A stretch of 64,000 bases of DNA from Adiantum capillus-veneris (taxonomy: Eukaryota > Streptophyta > Polypodiopsida > Polypodiales > Pteridaceae). The translations under genes were made by a program, and so were the position numbers. This document shows positions 50,525-61,372 of the stretch, one piece after another. The DNA lies in the NCBI GenBank assembly GCA_014529385.2, contig CM043953.1:87548842-87612841 (forward strand). Direction: 5' to 3'. Every line of letters starts with the position of its first letter. Position 1 is the stretch's first letter. The notes under the pieces are model-generated. The model worked only from the letters and a program-made list of their open reading frames with translations. It was not told where the DNA came from and ran no database searches.

Positions 50525-50994
50525 GATGATGATTGACTCCTTGGCAAAGGTCCAATGACATCAATTCCCATTTCTCTAATGGTCTATATGAGATTATAGG
50601 AGTCTGTGGCTCATATATGAGCCTCCTATCCCCTGCCTTTTGACACTCTTTGCCTGTTTAACACCAGTGATGCACATCTCTGTGTAAATTAAGCCACACA
50701 ACCTCGGCTTGTAGAACCTTCCTACTGGTGATGTCAAGTGCAAAATTCCCTCCACAACCATTATCATGGCAACTTGAAATGATTTCTCTAGAGACAGGCA
50801 CACGCCTAAGAATTTGATCCTTACCCTTGTAGTAGAGGTCGTCATTGATAAGGCGGTATTTTGTTGCCTTACACACAAGCCACTACTTTTGGCCCTTGAT
50901 AAGGTCTTTAGGACACTCTCCTATGTCCAAGAAACTCATGATGTCAAGCATAGCACCACTACCTTGGAAGAGAGGCAGCTTCAACTTGATAGAA
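50525..50994 (-). pseudogene. H2C2 zinc-binding domain of element B
   Basis: In two frames (50594-50878 and 50658-50876) the linker YRLINDDLYYKGKDQILRRV, the HDNGCGGNFALD block and HHWC are readable, the decayed integrase zinc-binding domain. The frame is broken before the catalytic core. Confidence 0.7.
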
Positions 50995-51872
50995 CCCACC
51001 ACTCGAACATCTTGTAGCTTCTCTCTAGCTAGAGCATCTGCTTCTTGATTTTCTGCTCGAGGGACATGATGTAATTGTACAACTTGAAACTTCCCTAAAA
51101 TTTTCTTAACTTTTCACAAATGGCCTAGCCAGCTATGATTTTTACAACCCCAGGTTCCTTGAATTTGTTTTATTAAAAGCATGGCATCACCAAATACATT
51201 TCACCGTTGAATACCTTGTGTCACACACCACTCTAACCCAAGAGTTAATGCTGCATATTCTGCTTCATTATTGGAGTGGGAATCCAAGATATGCGCAATG
51301 GAAAATACTTTTTCCCTTTGTTTGTTGAAGATGACAATGCCCATTGCAGCTTTGTCCACTGTCCTCTTATAGGCTCCATCAAAGAAAAGAGAGTGAGTCC
51401 TCTCTATCTTAGGGACTTCCAACAAAGGTGTTACTTCTTTGTCACTTGTCTTGATTTTTAGATTCTTTTCATAGTGGCAATGGGTGAGAATGCCTCCTAG
51501 ACTGGCTCTTGTGGAGCTCTCCACTTGCATTGTGTAGTCAAATTCTTGCAACCTTGTGAACCATTTGGAAATCCTAGAAGAAACATCCATGTGCTGCATT
51601 ACATAAGGAAATACTTCTTCCATTGTTAAGATTATGAATGGTCTAGACAATAAATAAGAGTGAAATTTGGTGGTAGCAAACATTAATGCAAGCACCATGT
51701 GCTCCACTGCCGTGTATCCCTTTTCTGATGGAGTCATCGTGCTATTAGAGAAGTAGATAGGACGCATGAAATAAGTTTGAGGATCCTTTTGCATCAATAC
51801 CACCCCAAGTGTGTCATTGTTGCTGACACTAGGGTTTCCCATAAAATGGCTCGTCCCACTTTGGAGGTGCAA
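50995..51872 (-). pseudogene. Dual RNase H of element B (gypsy type plus archaeal type)
   Basis: The ORF 51201-51872 first carries the end of the gypsy RNase H (NNDTLGVVLMQKD, YFSNSTMTPSEKGYTAVEHM, WFTRLQEFDYTMQV). A second RNase H of the archaeal type follows: LFFDGAYKRTVDKAAMGIVI, then NNEAEYAALTLGLEWC. After a TGA at 51201-51203 the domain continues with VFGDAMLLIKQI and HHVPRAENQEADALAR (to about 50995). All four D-E-D-D positions are present. This second RNase H is a known hallmark of the Tat lineage, which fixes the classification of element B and, by similarity, of element A. Confidence 0.85.
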
Positions 51873-52470
51873 TGGTGGGAAGTGAGGCCAGAATTTGTTT
51901 TACCTCATTGAACTGTTGTTCATTTTCTTCACTCCAAGTGAAGATCTCTTGATGGGTAACTTGTCGTAAAGGGAGAACCACTTGAGAGAGTAGGTGAATG
52001 AAAATACTCAAATACCTCACCTTTTGAAGAAAAGATATCAACTGCTTTGTTGTGGTGGGAGAAGGCAAAGCTACCAAGGCTTGAACCCTGCTTGGGTTAG
52101 CTTCAATGCCCTTGGCAGAGATCATATGGACAAGAAGAGTAACCTTGCTTTCATCAATGTGGCATTTCTCCACATTGAGTTGGTCACCCAAAGCTTGTAG
52201 CCTAGCTAGACCTTCATAAACTTTCTTCAAATGAAGAGAGCAGGAGATATAGATACAAAAACCATCAATAAAAACACGGATTGATTTTCATAATAATGGC
52301 TGAAAAAAGAATGTCACATAGCACTGAAAGGTGGCTGGGGCATTGGTGAGACCAAAAGGCATAACTTCGTAAGAAAAACATCCCCATGGTGTGATGAAGG
52401 TTGTCTTCTTTTGATCTTCTTCAGTGATGCTAATTTGGAAGGAGCCTAAGTAGCCATCACATACCGTGTA
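51829..52470 (-). pseudogene. Reverse transcriptase C-terminal half of element B, active site altered
   Basis: In frame after a stop at 52471, [21 protein letters not shown] is readable, then at about 52259-52273 FIDGFCIY stands where the family has FIDDFCIY, so the second aspartate of the YxDD motif is Gly. The connection domain follows in 51829-52230 (LNVEKCHIDESKVTLL, GIEANPSRVQALVALPSP, FTWSEENEQQFNEVKQIL). Loss of this aspartate would abolish polymerase activity. Confidence 0.8.
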
Positions 52471-53160
52471 TCACTCATGTCCTGCTACCTCATTGAGAAT
52501 TTCATCTTGGAAAGGAAGAGGAAAATGGTCCCTCTTTGTGGCTGCATTAAGAGGCTTGTAATCAACACAAACCCTCCACTTACCATTCTTCTTTGGTGTG
52601 ACTACCACTGGAGAAACCCACTCTGAGTCTTCAACAGGATAGATGAAACCTGCTTCCAGCAATTTCCTCACCTCTTTGAGCAGGGCGTCTTGTTGAATTA
52701 CTCCTAGCCGCCTGAGCTTCTGCACTACAAGTTTACTTCCCTCCTTAAGCTTATTGTGATGCTGAACTACTGCAATGGCAGTGATTTTATCATATTCATC
52801 AATGAACAATGTGGTAAAATTACTTAGCATCAAAATAAAATCTTCACGCTCCTTCCCACACAACTCACTAGAGAGCATTCTATGTAGCTTACTTGCTTCT
52901 ACCAAAGGTTGTATACTTGGTGTCTCCCCTTGGCTTGGTGATGATGCATCAGGTTTCTCCATCCTCTTAGGGTCTTTGAGAATGACCCCCATCACCTCAA
53001 TGCGACCGTCGCTTTCTTCAGCCACTGTTGACTCCTCTTCTGAAGTGGTTGAAGAGTCACTACTAGAAAACTCATCCATAGAGGTTTCTAGATCCATGTC
53101 ACGTTGCTGACCCGGGGGATTCACTATTAGTAATGGGGGGATGTCACCTGCGTGCATCAA
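52471..53160 (-). pseudogene. Linker and reverse transcriptase N-terminal half of element B
   Basis: 229 codons. An acidic linker (DEFSSSDSSTTSEEESTVAE), then KLRRLGVIQQDALLKEVRKL, FIYPVEDSEWVSPVVVTPKK and CVDYKPLNAATKRDHFPLPF, the fingers region of RT. The ORF ends at GHE followed by TGA where W is expected (GHEWYTVCDGY in relatives). Protease and gag are absent: similarity to element A stops near 53160. Confidence 0.85.
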
Positions 53161-53278
53161 AATTAGAGAAACCCCCCTATGTATGCTATCTTACTTGCTA
53201 ACCTATCCCCCTACATACGGACAAGATACGTATGTTCTTACAATGAGCCATCCCCCCTAATACAGATTTCGTATGGAA
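53161..53278. other. Junction between element B and the next LTR
   Basis: About 118 bp of unassigned sequence with ATACGGA/ATACGTA-type words; no gene. Confidence 0.4.
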
Positions 53279-54238
53279 TGTAATAACCCATTGTTTTATG
53301 TATACTAGTAACACAACAATTTTAGAAGCATATACTGTTAACTGAGTCAACGTCAGTTAACAAAAGCTGATAAAGACCAAAGACGTAGGGATGCACATCG
53401 AGGATGAATACGAAGAAACAGTAAAGATTGAAGTTACACATTTTCCATGTTTTTCCAAAATGGTCACGCATTGTAAATTCTCGATTTATTTCAAGCCATT
53501 GTAATATTTTAATGTGTTACGGGCTCAATGGGAGTTCCAAGTTGTAAAGAATAGGTCACTTACTGTGCGTAGGTTGCAAATTCAGAAAGTGGTGCCTAAA
53601 GGCCTTGGGCGCCCGAACATTGCATATTTTTAACCTAGGTATATAAGGCAGTGTGTAAAAGAAATTAGGGTTCTCAAGCTCATTTGTTGAGAGCTCTTGA
53701 GGTGTGTGACTATGGAGTCCTTGAGCTTTTCCTTGCTCATGAGACTTTATTAACACTAATCAATGATTCATTCTCTCTCACTATGCCTCTATCTTACTTC
53801 TTATGATTGCATATGATACTTAGATTAACTAGATCTTAACTAATTAGTGGTTAATCCCTCTCTAATCTTGTGTGATTGCCCTCTTTTTCTTGTGTGTGCA
53901 TGTAGGTTTGATTGGAGTGTCGTGCTTGATAGATCTATGTGTGTGTGATTGCGATTAGTGTCTTGCATGATAGGATTAGTGTTGTGTGTGTCTTGCTATC
54001 ATAGTGTGTGTGATAGGGTTGATTAGAGGTGAAGAGAAGTGGATATGGAGATTTCCTTTTATTGCGGCTTAGCTCCTCCATAGGCCGAGAAGCTCACCTC
54101 GTAGAGTTAACCATTTGTATTGCCACGATTAGCTCACTAACCGTGTGAGTGTTTCCATGCCCTAGCAGGGTAGCTCATCCCTCTATATTGACAATTTTGT
54201 TAGTCATTGAAGCTATTGCAACGATGGAACCCCCAACA
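53279..54238 (+). repeat. Gypsy LTR with adjacent primer-binding site
   Basis: It starts TGTAATAACCCATTG, a common gypsy LTR opening, and ends CCCCAACA, two bases before a PBS. A TATA box (TATATAAG) lies at 53640-53647. The length would be 960 bp. The right boundary is secure; the left one is judged from the TGTAAT start only. No partner LTR was found in the window. Confidence 0.65.
53640..53647 (+). promoter_or_regulatory. TATA box of the gypsy LTR
   Basis: TATATAAG in the LTR, about 360 bp from its start, consistent with a U3 promoter. Confidence 0.6.
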
Positions 54239-54240
54239 TT

Positions 54241-54258
54241 TGGCACCGTTGTCGGGAG
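54241..54258 (+). other. Primer-binding site
   Basis: TGGCACCGTTGTCGGGAG resembles the common plant gypsy PBS TGGCGCCGTTGCCGGGGA with three changes. About 230 bp of internal region follow before another LTR-like sequence begins. Confidence 0.75.
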
Positions 54259-54499
54259 GCGTTGTAGCACGACCTAATCGCAACCCACAAAATTGTCAAA
54301 TCATGGATCGGTAACCCGGCTAGGGCATGGAAGCACGAGCTTAGGATGTATAGACATAGAGGATTCAAGGGATCCTTCTATTCATCATAGAGAGAAGCCA
54401 TGGAAAGGGCTTCCTCTAATCAACAACACATTCCTACTTACTAATCACTTGCACACAATCATGTGGTTGAAATTAACCTCTCAGATCAATCACTCTATT

Positions 54500-55091
54500 C
54501 ACAACTCTTAATCACACAACCACAGAAGCATGCAATTAAAGTACCTACTCCGCATTAGTGTGTCCATTCCGGCATAACCCCTCAATGCGACTATGTATGC
54601 ACACACACTAACCACACACCTTGTAGAGAGAGATGAAGAGAAGGAAGGCATAGCCTTCACACACCATGGCCAATGGTGTGGATAGAATAGATTAACTCAA
54701 AAAAGGGATTAGGAGATCTACCATCACACTAATACAATCTCACTCCACATAATCAAACAAAGAAGACTAATAACAAAGAAAGTGTAATTGATTATTAGAA
54801 ATCAAGTGCTACATGGGCATGGAAAGCCCATTAGCCTCATGACCATCCACTCTACAAAGAGAAGAACTCATCCAATAATGACTTCTCATTAAGGATAGAG
54901 CTCTTTTATAGCCTTGGGATTCAAACCCTTCAACTATGGGATAAAGTTGAGCTCTTTAGTGTAGACTTATACAACTTTGGAACTCCTAAATGAGCCCAAG
55001 GCCCCATACAATGAAAAGAAAATATTGTGCACTACAGGACATCCAAAGCTTGGTGCATAATTGGTGTAGCCTGTATTAGCCGCTGCTAACA
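54500..55091 (-). repeat. Minus-strand LTR with polypurine tract
   Basis: The right end is clear: on the minus strand a polypurine tract AGAAAGGGGGGAA (55092-55104) is followed directly by TGTTAGCAGCGGC. A TATAAAAG box on the minus strand lies at about 54902-54910. The left end is not determined; 54500 is approximate. This would be the 3' LTR of another retroelement whose internal part lies to the right. Confidence 0.5.
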
Positions 55092-55104
55092 TTCCCCCCT
55101 TTCT

Positions 55105-55705
55105 AATTTGGCGCACGTCCTCGTGTGCCGATGAAGCAAGACACTGTGATATGGTAGAAAGCAAGTCCATGGAAGAAATGTTGAGCTACAAAACATACAT
55201 AAGAACAAGTAATGAGCATCAAAGGCCACCAAGAATGAATAAAACATGAAGGACAAATGAACAATCATGCAAAGTGATTTTTTGCTTCTAAAAGATGGTC
55301 AATCATAGTAAAAAACTAGACAACATAAAGCAAAAAACACACCTAAACTATCGTGAAGATTAAACCACTTGAAATTTCAGTTTTATGCATGAAACACAAG
55401 CAATCAATTATGAAAGACCATATTAGGTATTTTGGTAAAAATCTCACATTATGGGAATCTCCAAATCGACCGAATTCATGTAATTTGGGAATTTTCCACT
55501 TAAAGTGGGAAAAATTGAGGTGTGTGGCTAGTAAATAAAGTGAAAATCTCATAGGATTGTGGTTTTGATAAACACCAAAAGTCAAGAGGATGTACAACAC
55601 ATGGATTTGAATAATAACTATAAATTACATAAAACAAAGGAAGATGCAAAAAAGATTTTGTTTACAAATTGACTAGTATAGTCACAATAGAAGCTCCACA
55701 TAATT
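55105..55705. other. Stretch without recognisable genes
   Basis: AT-rich. It contains the minus-strand HEDVRQIRKGG-type end of a retroelement next to the polypurine tract; otherwise I see nothing identifiable before the transposase-like gene. Confidence 0.45.
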
Positions 55706-58700
55706 CTACTCCACATTTGATACCATATCTGAACTTTGATCCAAGTGTGGCTGATGTGCACGAGTGAGGCCTTCTTTGGCTTTTAGAGCATGTCTTTCTG
55801 GAATCTTTATTCTAGAAAATGGTCCTTCTTTGTTGGGTCTCCAGGACCAAACAATTGCATCTATAGTTTCCCACACTTGTGGGTCCTTATAGTTAACAGC
55901 CCAATAACCCTTCCAACAATTACTGTAAGCTTGAGTATCTGTCATCCCACTTTTTCTCGCGCAAGGTGCCCAACATTGAATCAAGAGTTTTCTGTAGTTT
56001 GGTGATGTAGGCTCATTATCAATGTCAGATAAAGCCATTGCAAGCCACACTGGATAGATTTCTGTGTCACTCGGAACAAGCATAAGAAAGTCACCTTGGT
56101 GCACATCAGACATAGGGTCAAACTCTTCCCTTGGCCTATCTTGTTGAGGCCCACAAAAATGATCGTTCAACTCTTCAAGGCCTAGGAATCTTTCTGCTCC
56201 TTGTTGCAAATTCATTGTAGTGCTTTGTAGGTGAGAATATTCTTGAGTTTTTGGCCAAAACATTTCATACAAGACTCCCTCTGATATGATTGCTTTTTCA
56301 ATCTCTTCAATTACCTTACTCCAATAATCTATCACGGGTCTATAATATCGCGGAATACTTGAACCATTCCCTAAATTTTTCCAAAATTTTATATAGTTCT
56401 TTAGCCCCAAAATGACTTCTTCGTGGGCCTTGACATACTCCGCCATTTGTACTAGAGGTGGATCTCCATGTGGTAACATTGGCTTGCCTTCTGTGTCTGT
56501 TTTCCAAAGGCGAATACTTCCACTCCAACTTGATACACCTACATGTGCCTTATATTGCATCATTGGTGTCTCATCCTGCATAAAGAACCTGAACTGAAGC
56601 GGTTTGGAATGTCCAACAAGTATGTCTTGTCCATCACAAAGATAGCCATCACAATATTGCTTGAAATCGGGGATCTTTGTGAGAAAAAATGGAGCTGGAG
56701 ATGAAGATGAGCTGTTTCGTAATGTATCCATCAAATGTGGCAAAGTATAGGTTTGTGTAACTCTCAACTTCTCTGAAAACCTACTAAACATGGCGTCTAT
56801 GTCCTCATGTGTATGCCCAACCATTAAAAATCCCAGCTGGATGGTTTTGAAAACACCCCTTGCAACAAGCATTGACAAATAGGCAAATAAGTATCGATTT
56901 TTGTTTTCCCCTGCACAATTATCCAATTGTAGCAACAAGTTCTCTGGCAATCTGCGAAATGTTGACCCCAATTCCTCTTCTGCAATTTCTGACGACTGCA
57001 CAATGGGCTCTTTTCCATCACTCAAGTTATGGTAGTCCAAAGCATCCCTTGAGTTCAAAGCATGCAGTAGTGAAATATTGCTCCTTGGAAGTCCATTTGT
57101 TACTAGATCACCAAGAGGATGCTTATCTATCCTCTCGAGGTTATGTAAACAATTAGCAATTGAGCCAATTGTAAGATTTGGATCAGCTGGCCACAAACCA
57201 TTCAAGACAAAGTGTCCGTAATGACCTTCTCCATGTCCATGAGTGATCATGCCAATCAATGCCACCTGCAGATTATATCCTGAATCCACACCCTTGGGAA
57301 CAATGCGTAATCTAGGAATGGCAGTCTTCTTTTGATCCATCTTATCATGGATTATGCATACATATTTTTGTGGTTGAGTTTCTGAATACGTGAGCCATGC
57401 ATAATATAGGCTTCTGCAACTCTTTTGTTGTGCCATGTGAACTTCTCTCTCCCTCAAGAGAAGAGCTCTCTCTTCAAGAGAAGGTTTAGCTTCTAACCTT
57501 GCCTTGATTGAGCTACAAATATTGCACTTAGAGAACTCACTCGTCTTTGTTAAAGTGACATGTGGGTACTCTTTGTTCCAAATTCTACCAAAAGAAGATT
57601 GGGATAGCTTCTTCTCATAGCCCATTTGGTCAAGTGTCGTGTTGATTTCACATAAAATATCCACTTGTTTGTATGTTGATGGAATCACCAATTGAGTCTC
57701 TCTTGAGCCATCTAGCAGTGTTCTACTTCTATGTGGCATCTTCTCAGAGTTGTTTTCCACAAACTCATTTAGTAGTGCTCTTGCTAAACTAGTATGTTGA
57801 AGTCCCCTTCTCAATGTACATGTGTTCCCATGTACATATTGGCGCACACCATTTTCAAAGTTCTCCTTGTATCGATAAAATGATGTCTTTGGTATTCCAT
57901 GTAGCTCATACCATGCTCTACAACAAACAATAGAGCCATTTAGCCTGAATTGGTATCGTGACTTCTCATCTTTCTGATAACATATAGAAAGAACATCATA
58001 AACATAATTAGTGCGTGATTTTTGAGACTCTCCCCAAAATTGTTGTCGTAACCTTGTCACCATATCACGATCTGCAAATTGGCAGCATTTTTGTGCACAA
58101 CAATCAATGCATGATACCCTTTGAATTGATTTGTTTGAAAGGTAAAAAGTCGAAGCTGGTGCTGCTTTTGATTTTTGAGTCCTGTTCATGAAAGTGTATC
58201 GTCTCTTCCTTGACAACTGGACAACATTACTCCCATCAAGTTTTTTTCCAACATTGCCATCGTTGGATACATCCTCATATGTAGCATGCATGCCATCAAC
58301 AGGAACAAAGCGTTGTAATGGGCTCCCATTCAACATTGTTGTCTGCTTGATGGGCCACTTTAGCAAAGTGATGCTACCCAGTTCAACCACATCATCAATG
58401 CTTGCATTTTCTCTTTCAATACCCACACCCACACAATCAGGACCAAGTTCCTGAAAGTTGACATAATCATGTGGAAATACATATAAGATGGTCCCTTCAT
58501 TCATGGTTTGCATCATTGTGTCATCTTTTAAAAGGACCCTCTGATTTCTCCAAGACTCTCGAATCATTGCTTCAAATTCTGGGCTTGTCATAGGTATTGC
58601 ATCTGTAACTAGAGGATCAGAATGATCATGCTCTTCATCACCATTGTAGCTTTCGTGTGGATCAATTAAGTTCCCATTTAATACAAAAGATTGCAAAAGA

Positions 58701-58933
58701 AGCTTTGACCATCGAACAGCACTCCATAATGAGCCTTGGAGAGATGAAGTATCCATTGTAGGAAAAGGTAGGACCACATCCTTCAAGCATTCCTCCACTA
58801 GTATGGAGACATTTCCCAGCCCTATCTTTGTACCACCACAAGTGGAATCTGGATCTGTTCTACACACACAACCAATACCAACGATTTCATTGTCAAGTAT
58901 CATATGTACTTTCTCCCCAGATTCGAAGTCCAT
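55706..58933 (-). CDS. Intact intronless transposase-like protein (DUF7869-like, 1,075 aa)
   Basis: Single uninterrupted ORF. A cysteine cluster CIDCCAQKCC at residues 275-284 and KCNIC at 470-474 are probable zinc-binding sites. A conserved block follows (CCRAWYELHGIPKTSFYRYK, about 337-356). The C-terminal half has IIHDKMDQKKTAIPRL (about 527-542), LLLQLDNCAGENKNR (667-680) and FLMVGHTHEDIDAMFSRF (702-719). The spacing of these acidic blocks suggests an RNase H-fold (DDE-type) nuclease; this is inference. The LDNC...NKN...GHTH set is what I remember of the DUF7869 family in TE-rich genomes. A degenerate paralogue lies at 6545-8740, so the gene is repetitive. No terminal inverted repeats were found by eye. 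The start is set by the first ATG and by similarity to the pseudogene. Confidence 0.7.
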   Translation of the reverse strand: MDFESGEKVHMILDNEIVGIGCVCRTDPDSTCGGTKIGLGNVSILVEECLKDVVLPFPTMDTSSLQGSLWSAVRWSKLLLQSFVLNGNLIDPHESYNGDEEHDHSDPLVTDAIPMTSPEFEAMIRESWRNQRVLLKDDTMMQTMNEGTILYVFPHDYVNFQELGPDCVGVGIERENASIDDVVELGSITLLKWPIKQTTMLNGSPLQRFVPVDGMHATYEDVSNDGNVGKKLDGSNVVQLSRKRRYTFMNRTQKSKAAPASTFYLSNKSIQRVSCIDCCAQKCCQFADRDMVTRLRQQFWGESQKSRTNYVYDVLSICYQKDEKSRYQFRLNGSIVCCRAWYELHGIPKTSFYRYKENFENGVRQYVHGNTCTLRRGLQHTSLARALLNEFVENNSEKMPHRSRTLLDGSRETQLVIPSTYKQVDILCEINTTLDQMGYEKKLSQSSFGRIWNKEYPHVTLTKTSEFSKCNICSSIKARLEAKPSLEERALLLREREVHMAQQKSCRSLYYAWLTYSETQPQKYVCIIHDKMDQKKTAIPRLRIVPKGVDSGYNLQVALIGMITHGHGEGHYGHFVLNGLWPADPNLTIGSIANCLHNLERIDKHPLGDLVTNGLPRSNISLLHALNSRDALDYHNLSDGKEPIVQSSEIAEEELGSTFRRLPENLLLQLDNCAGENKNRYLFAYLSMLVARGVFKTIQLGFLMVGHTHEDIDAMFSRFSEKLRVTQTYTLPHLMDTLRNSSSSSPAPFFLTKIPDFKQYCDGYLCDGQDILVGHSKPLQFRFFMQDETPMMQYKAHVGVSSWSGSIRLWKTDTEGKPMLPHGDPPLVQMAEYVKAHEEVILGLKNYIKFWKNLGNGSSIPRYYRPVIDYWSKVIEEIEKAIISEGVLYEMFWPKTQEYSHLQSTTMNLQQGAERFLGLEELNDHFCGPQQDRPREEFDPMSDVHQGDFLMLVPSDTEIYPVWLAMALSDIDNEPTSPNYRKLLIQCWAPCARKSGMTDTQAYSNCWKGYWAVNYKDPQVWETIDAIVWSWRPNKEGPFSRIKIPERHALKAKEGLTRAHQPHLDQSSDMVSNVE

Positions 58934-59030
58934 CCTGTAAGTAAAAAGATTACATTGTTAAATCCATAGTTATAGAAAAATACTCTTCAAACCAAAAATC
59001 ATGCTACAACATGAAAAAGGTTTGCATAGG

Positions 59031-60620
59031 TTGGACAAGTGGTGAACCTTGAGACCAAATCCTCCTTGCTATATTAATGGAAGCAAGGTTGGACAAGTGG
59101 TGGACCTTGAAACCAAAGCCTCTTTGCTATATGAGAGCATAGGTTGGACAAGTGGTGGACCTAGTTGTAATACCCACTGCCACCTATCAACTACTATAGG
59201 ACTATGCTTTCCAATGTCCAAGTATCCCTTGAGTCTTTCAAGGTTGAACACGTGGTGGACCTTGAAACAAAAATCCCCTTTCTATATCAGAGCATAGCTT
59301 GGACAAGTGGTGGACCTAGTTATAATGCCCAATATCCAAGGTGAAATACCTTAGGACTTTGCTACCTTGCTTGCCAATGTTTACGTAGCCCCTCATTTCT
59401 TTAATGGAAGTAAGGTTGGACAAGTGGTGGACCTTGAAACCAAAGCCTCTTTGCTATATAAGAGCATAGGTTGGACCTAGTTTTAATACCCACTGCCACC
59501 TATCAACTACTATAGGACTATGCTTTCCAATGTCCAAGTATCCCTTGAGTCTTTCAAGGTTGAACACGTGGTGGACCTTGAAACGAAAATCCCCTTTCTA
59601 TATTAGAAAGGTTGAACACATGGTGGACCTTGAAACGAAAATCCCCTTTCTTTATCAGAGCATAGCTTGGACAAGTGGTGGACCTAGTTATAATGCCCAA
59701 TATCCAAGGTGAAACACCTTAGGACCTTGCTACCTTGCTTGCCAATGTTTACGTAGCCCCTCATTTCTTTAATGGAAGCAAGGTTGGACAAGTGGTGGAC
59801 CTTGAAAGCAAAGCCTCTTTGCTATATGAGAGCATAGGTTGGACCTAGTTGTAATACCCACTGCCACCTATCAACTACTATAGGACTATGCTTTCCAATG
59901 TCCAAGTATCCCTTGAGTCTTGCAAGGTTGAACACGTGGTGGACCTTGAAACCAAAATCCCCTTTCTATATCAGAGCATAGCTTGGACAAGTGGTGGACC
60001 TAGTTATAAAGCCCCTCCTTTCTTTAATGGAAGAAAGGTTGGAAAAGTGGTGAATCTTGAAACCCAAACCCTTTGGCTATATATAGAGGATATCTTGGAC
60101 AAGTGGTGGGCTTAGTTGTAGTATCCAATGTCCAAGGTCCAAGGTGAACTATGTAAAGACCTTACTTCCAAAAACAGAGTCGTACAAGTGGTTCTCCTTG
60201 AAACCAAAACCTCCTTAGTGTATTAGAACATAGCTTGGAGAAGTGGTGGACTTAGTTGTAATGGTGAATGTCCAAAGCAAACTATTATAGGACCTTGCTT
60301 CCCAAATCAAGTTTGGACAAGTGGTGGATCTTGAAACCAAAACCCCCTTACTCTATTAGAGCATAGCTTAGATAAGTGGTGGACCTAGCTGCCATGGAAA
60401 ATGTTCAATCTGAACTGCTGCAAGACCTTGCTATTAAATGTCTAAGTAGAGCTAGCTTCTTTAATGGAATCAAGGTTGGGAAAGTGGTGCATCTTGAAAC
60501 CAAAAGCCCTTTATTGTATTAGAGCATAGCTTGGACAAGTGAGGGACCTAGTTTTAATGTGTGATGTCCAAAGAAAAGTATTACAAGACCTTGCTTTCCA
60601 ATATTTGAATTGGTCAAGTG
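59031..60620. repeat. Array of about 23 copies of TTGGACAAGTGGTGGACC
   Basis: Copies start near 59031, 59089, 59144, 59244, 59299, 59416, 59471, 59560, 59612, 59667, 59784, 59839, 59928, 59983, 60039, 60095, 60176, 60234, 60313, 60368, 60476, 60531 and 60610. Two continuations alternate: TTGAAACCAAA and TAGTTRTAAT. The copies at 59471 and 59839 have lost 11 bp between short GGAC repeats. Higher-order units open with TTTAATGGAAG (59073, 59400, 59767, 60013, 60450). The array starts about 98 bp upstream of the ATG of the transposase-like gene. ORFs here are artefacts of the repeat. Confidence 0.95.
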
Positions 60621-61135
60621 GTTAAAACTAAGTATAAAACTTTGACCATTTTCTTCTCGAATTGCCAAAAAGCTAGTTTTAGACACCCCTAAATGAAAAT
60701 GGTTTAGGGTGGCCTTAAACAATGTTTTTTCAAAGACTTGAACAAAAGGGTTGTCGAAGAGTAATGACAATTTATTGTGGCTTGAAGTGCCTGAGTATGT
60801 GAAAACAAGCCTAGGTTTTCCACGAGGCAAAAGGTGACATAATAAGAACATTGGAAAGTTAGGATTGACCATGTGGCCTAAACTTTGGCAAGTGAAGTGG
60901 TGGCCAAGTTTTGTGGCACAGTGTGCACTTGGTCCTATATGTGTTGACCACTTGGCTAAATCTAGGACCATAAGGCCAAACCTTTGGCACCTTAAATATA
61001 GTATGGGACATAATCTAGAACTGCTATAGTAAATTAGTAGTATAGCTAATATGTTAATATTTGTATTATATTTAAGTATATGCTAATATAATTTATGTTC
61101 AAAATTTCACTAATGAAGAATGTTCCCATTTAGCA
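60621..61135. other. Stretch without recognisable genes
   Basis: I see nothing coding. The end is strongly AT-rich (61020-61110). Confidence 0.5.
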
Positions 61136-61372
61136 CTCCAGATGCGGGGTCTTAGGGCAATGCCACAATGGGGTGACAAGGCAGCGCTTCCACGTGAGGT
61201 TTGGGGGTAGCGCTCTTGATGGGGATGTGGAATATAGCGCTCTCGATGGCGGGGCTTGGGAGGTTGATTTTGGGATATTGTTCTGGGCGGGGTCCGGGGC
61301 AGCGCCCCGGGCGGGGTCAAGGGGCGGGGTCGAGGGGCAGCGCCCCGCGAGGCTAGGGCAGCGCCCAAAGAT
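61136..61372. repeat. GC-rich, palindrome-rich island
   Basis: A sudden GC-rich patch in AT-rich DNA with recurring words GGCAGCGCCCCG and GGGCGGGGTC and nested GC palindromes (for example CGGGGCAGCGCCCCGGGCGG). The left side resembles an internal repeat TAGCGCTCTTGATGG/TAGCGCTCTCGATGG. It is bounded by TTTAGCACTCC on the left and a T8/A7 stretch on the right. Confidence 0.8.

Noticed and set aside
49556-53160. Element B as a functional retrotransposon
   Set aside because: RT active site reads FIDG, stops interrupt RT and RNase H, and gag, protease and LTRs are missing.
59049-60115. Plus-strand ORFs with repeated VDLETK(A/I)P motifs
   Set aside because: They are frames through the 18-bp motif array; the repeated peptide is a by-product and the higher-order units are not in frame with each other.
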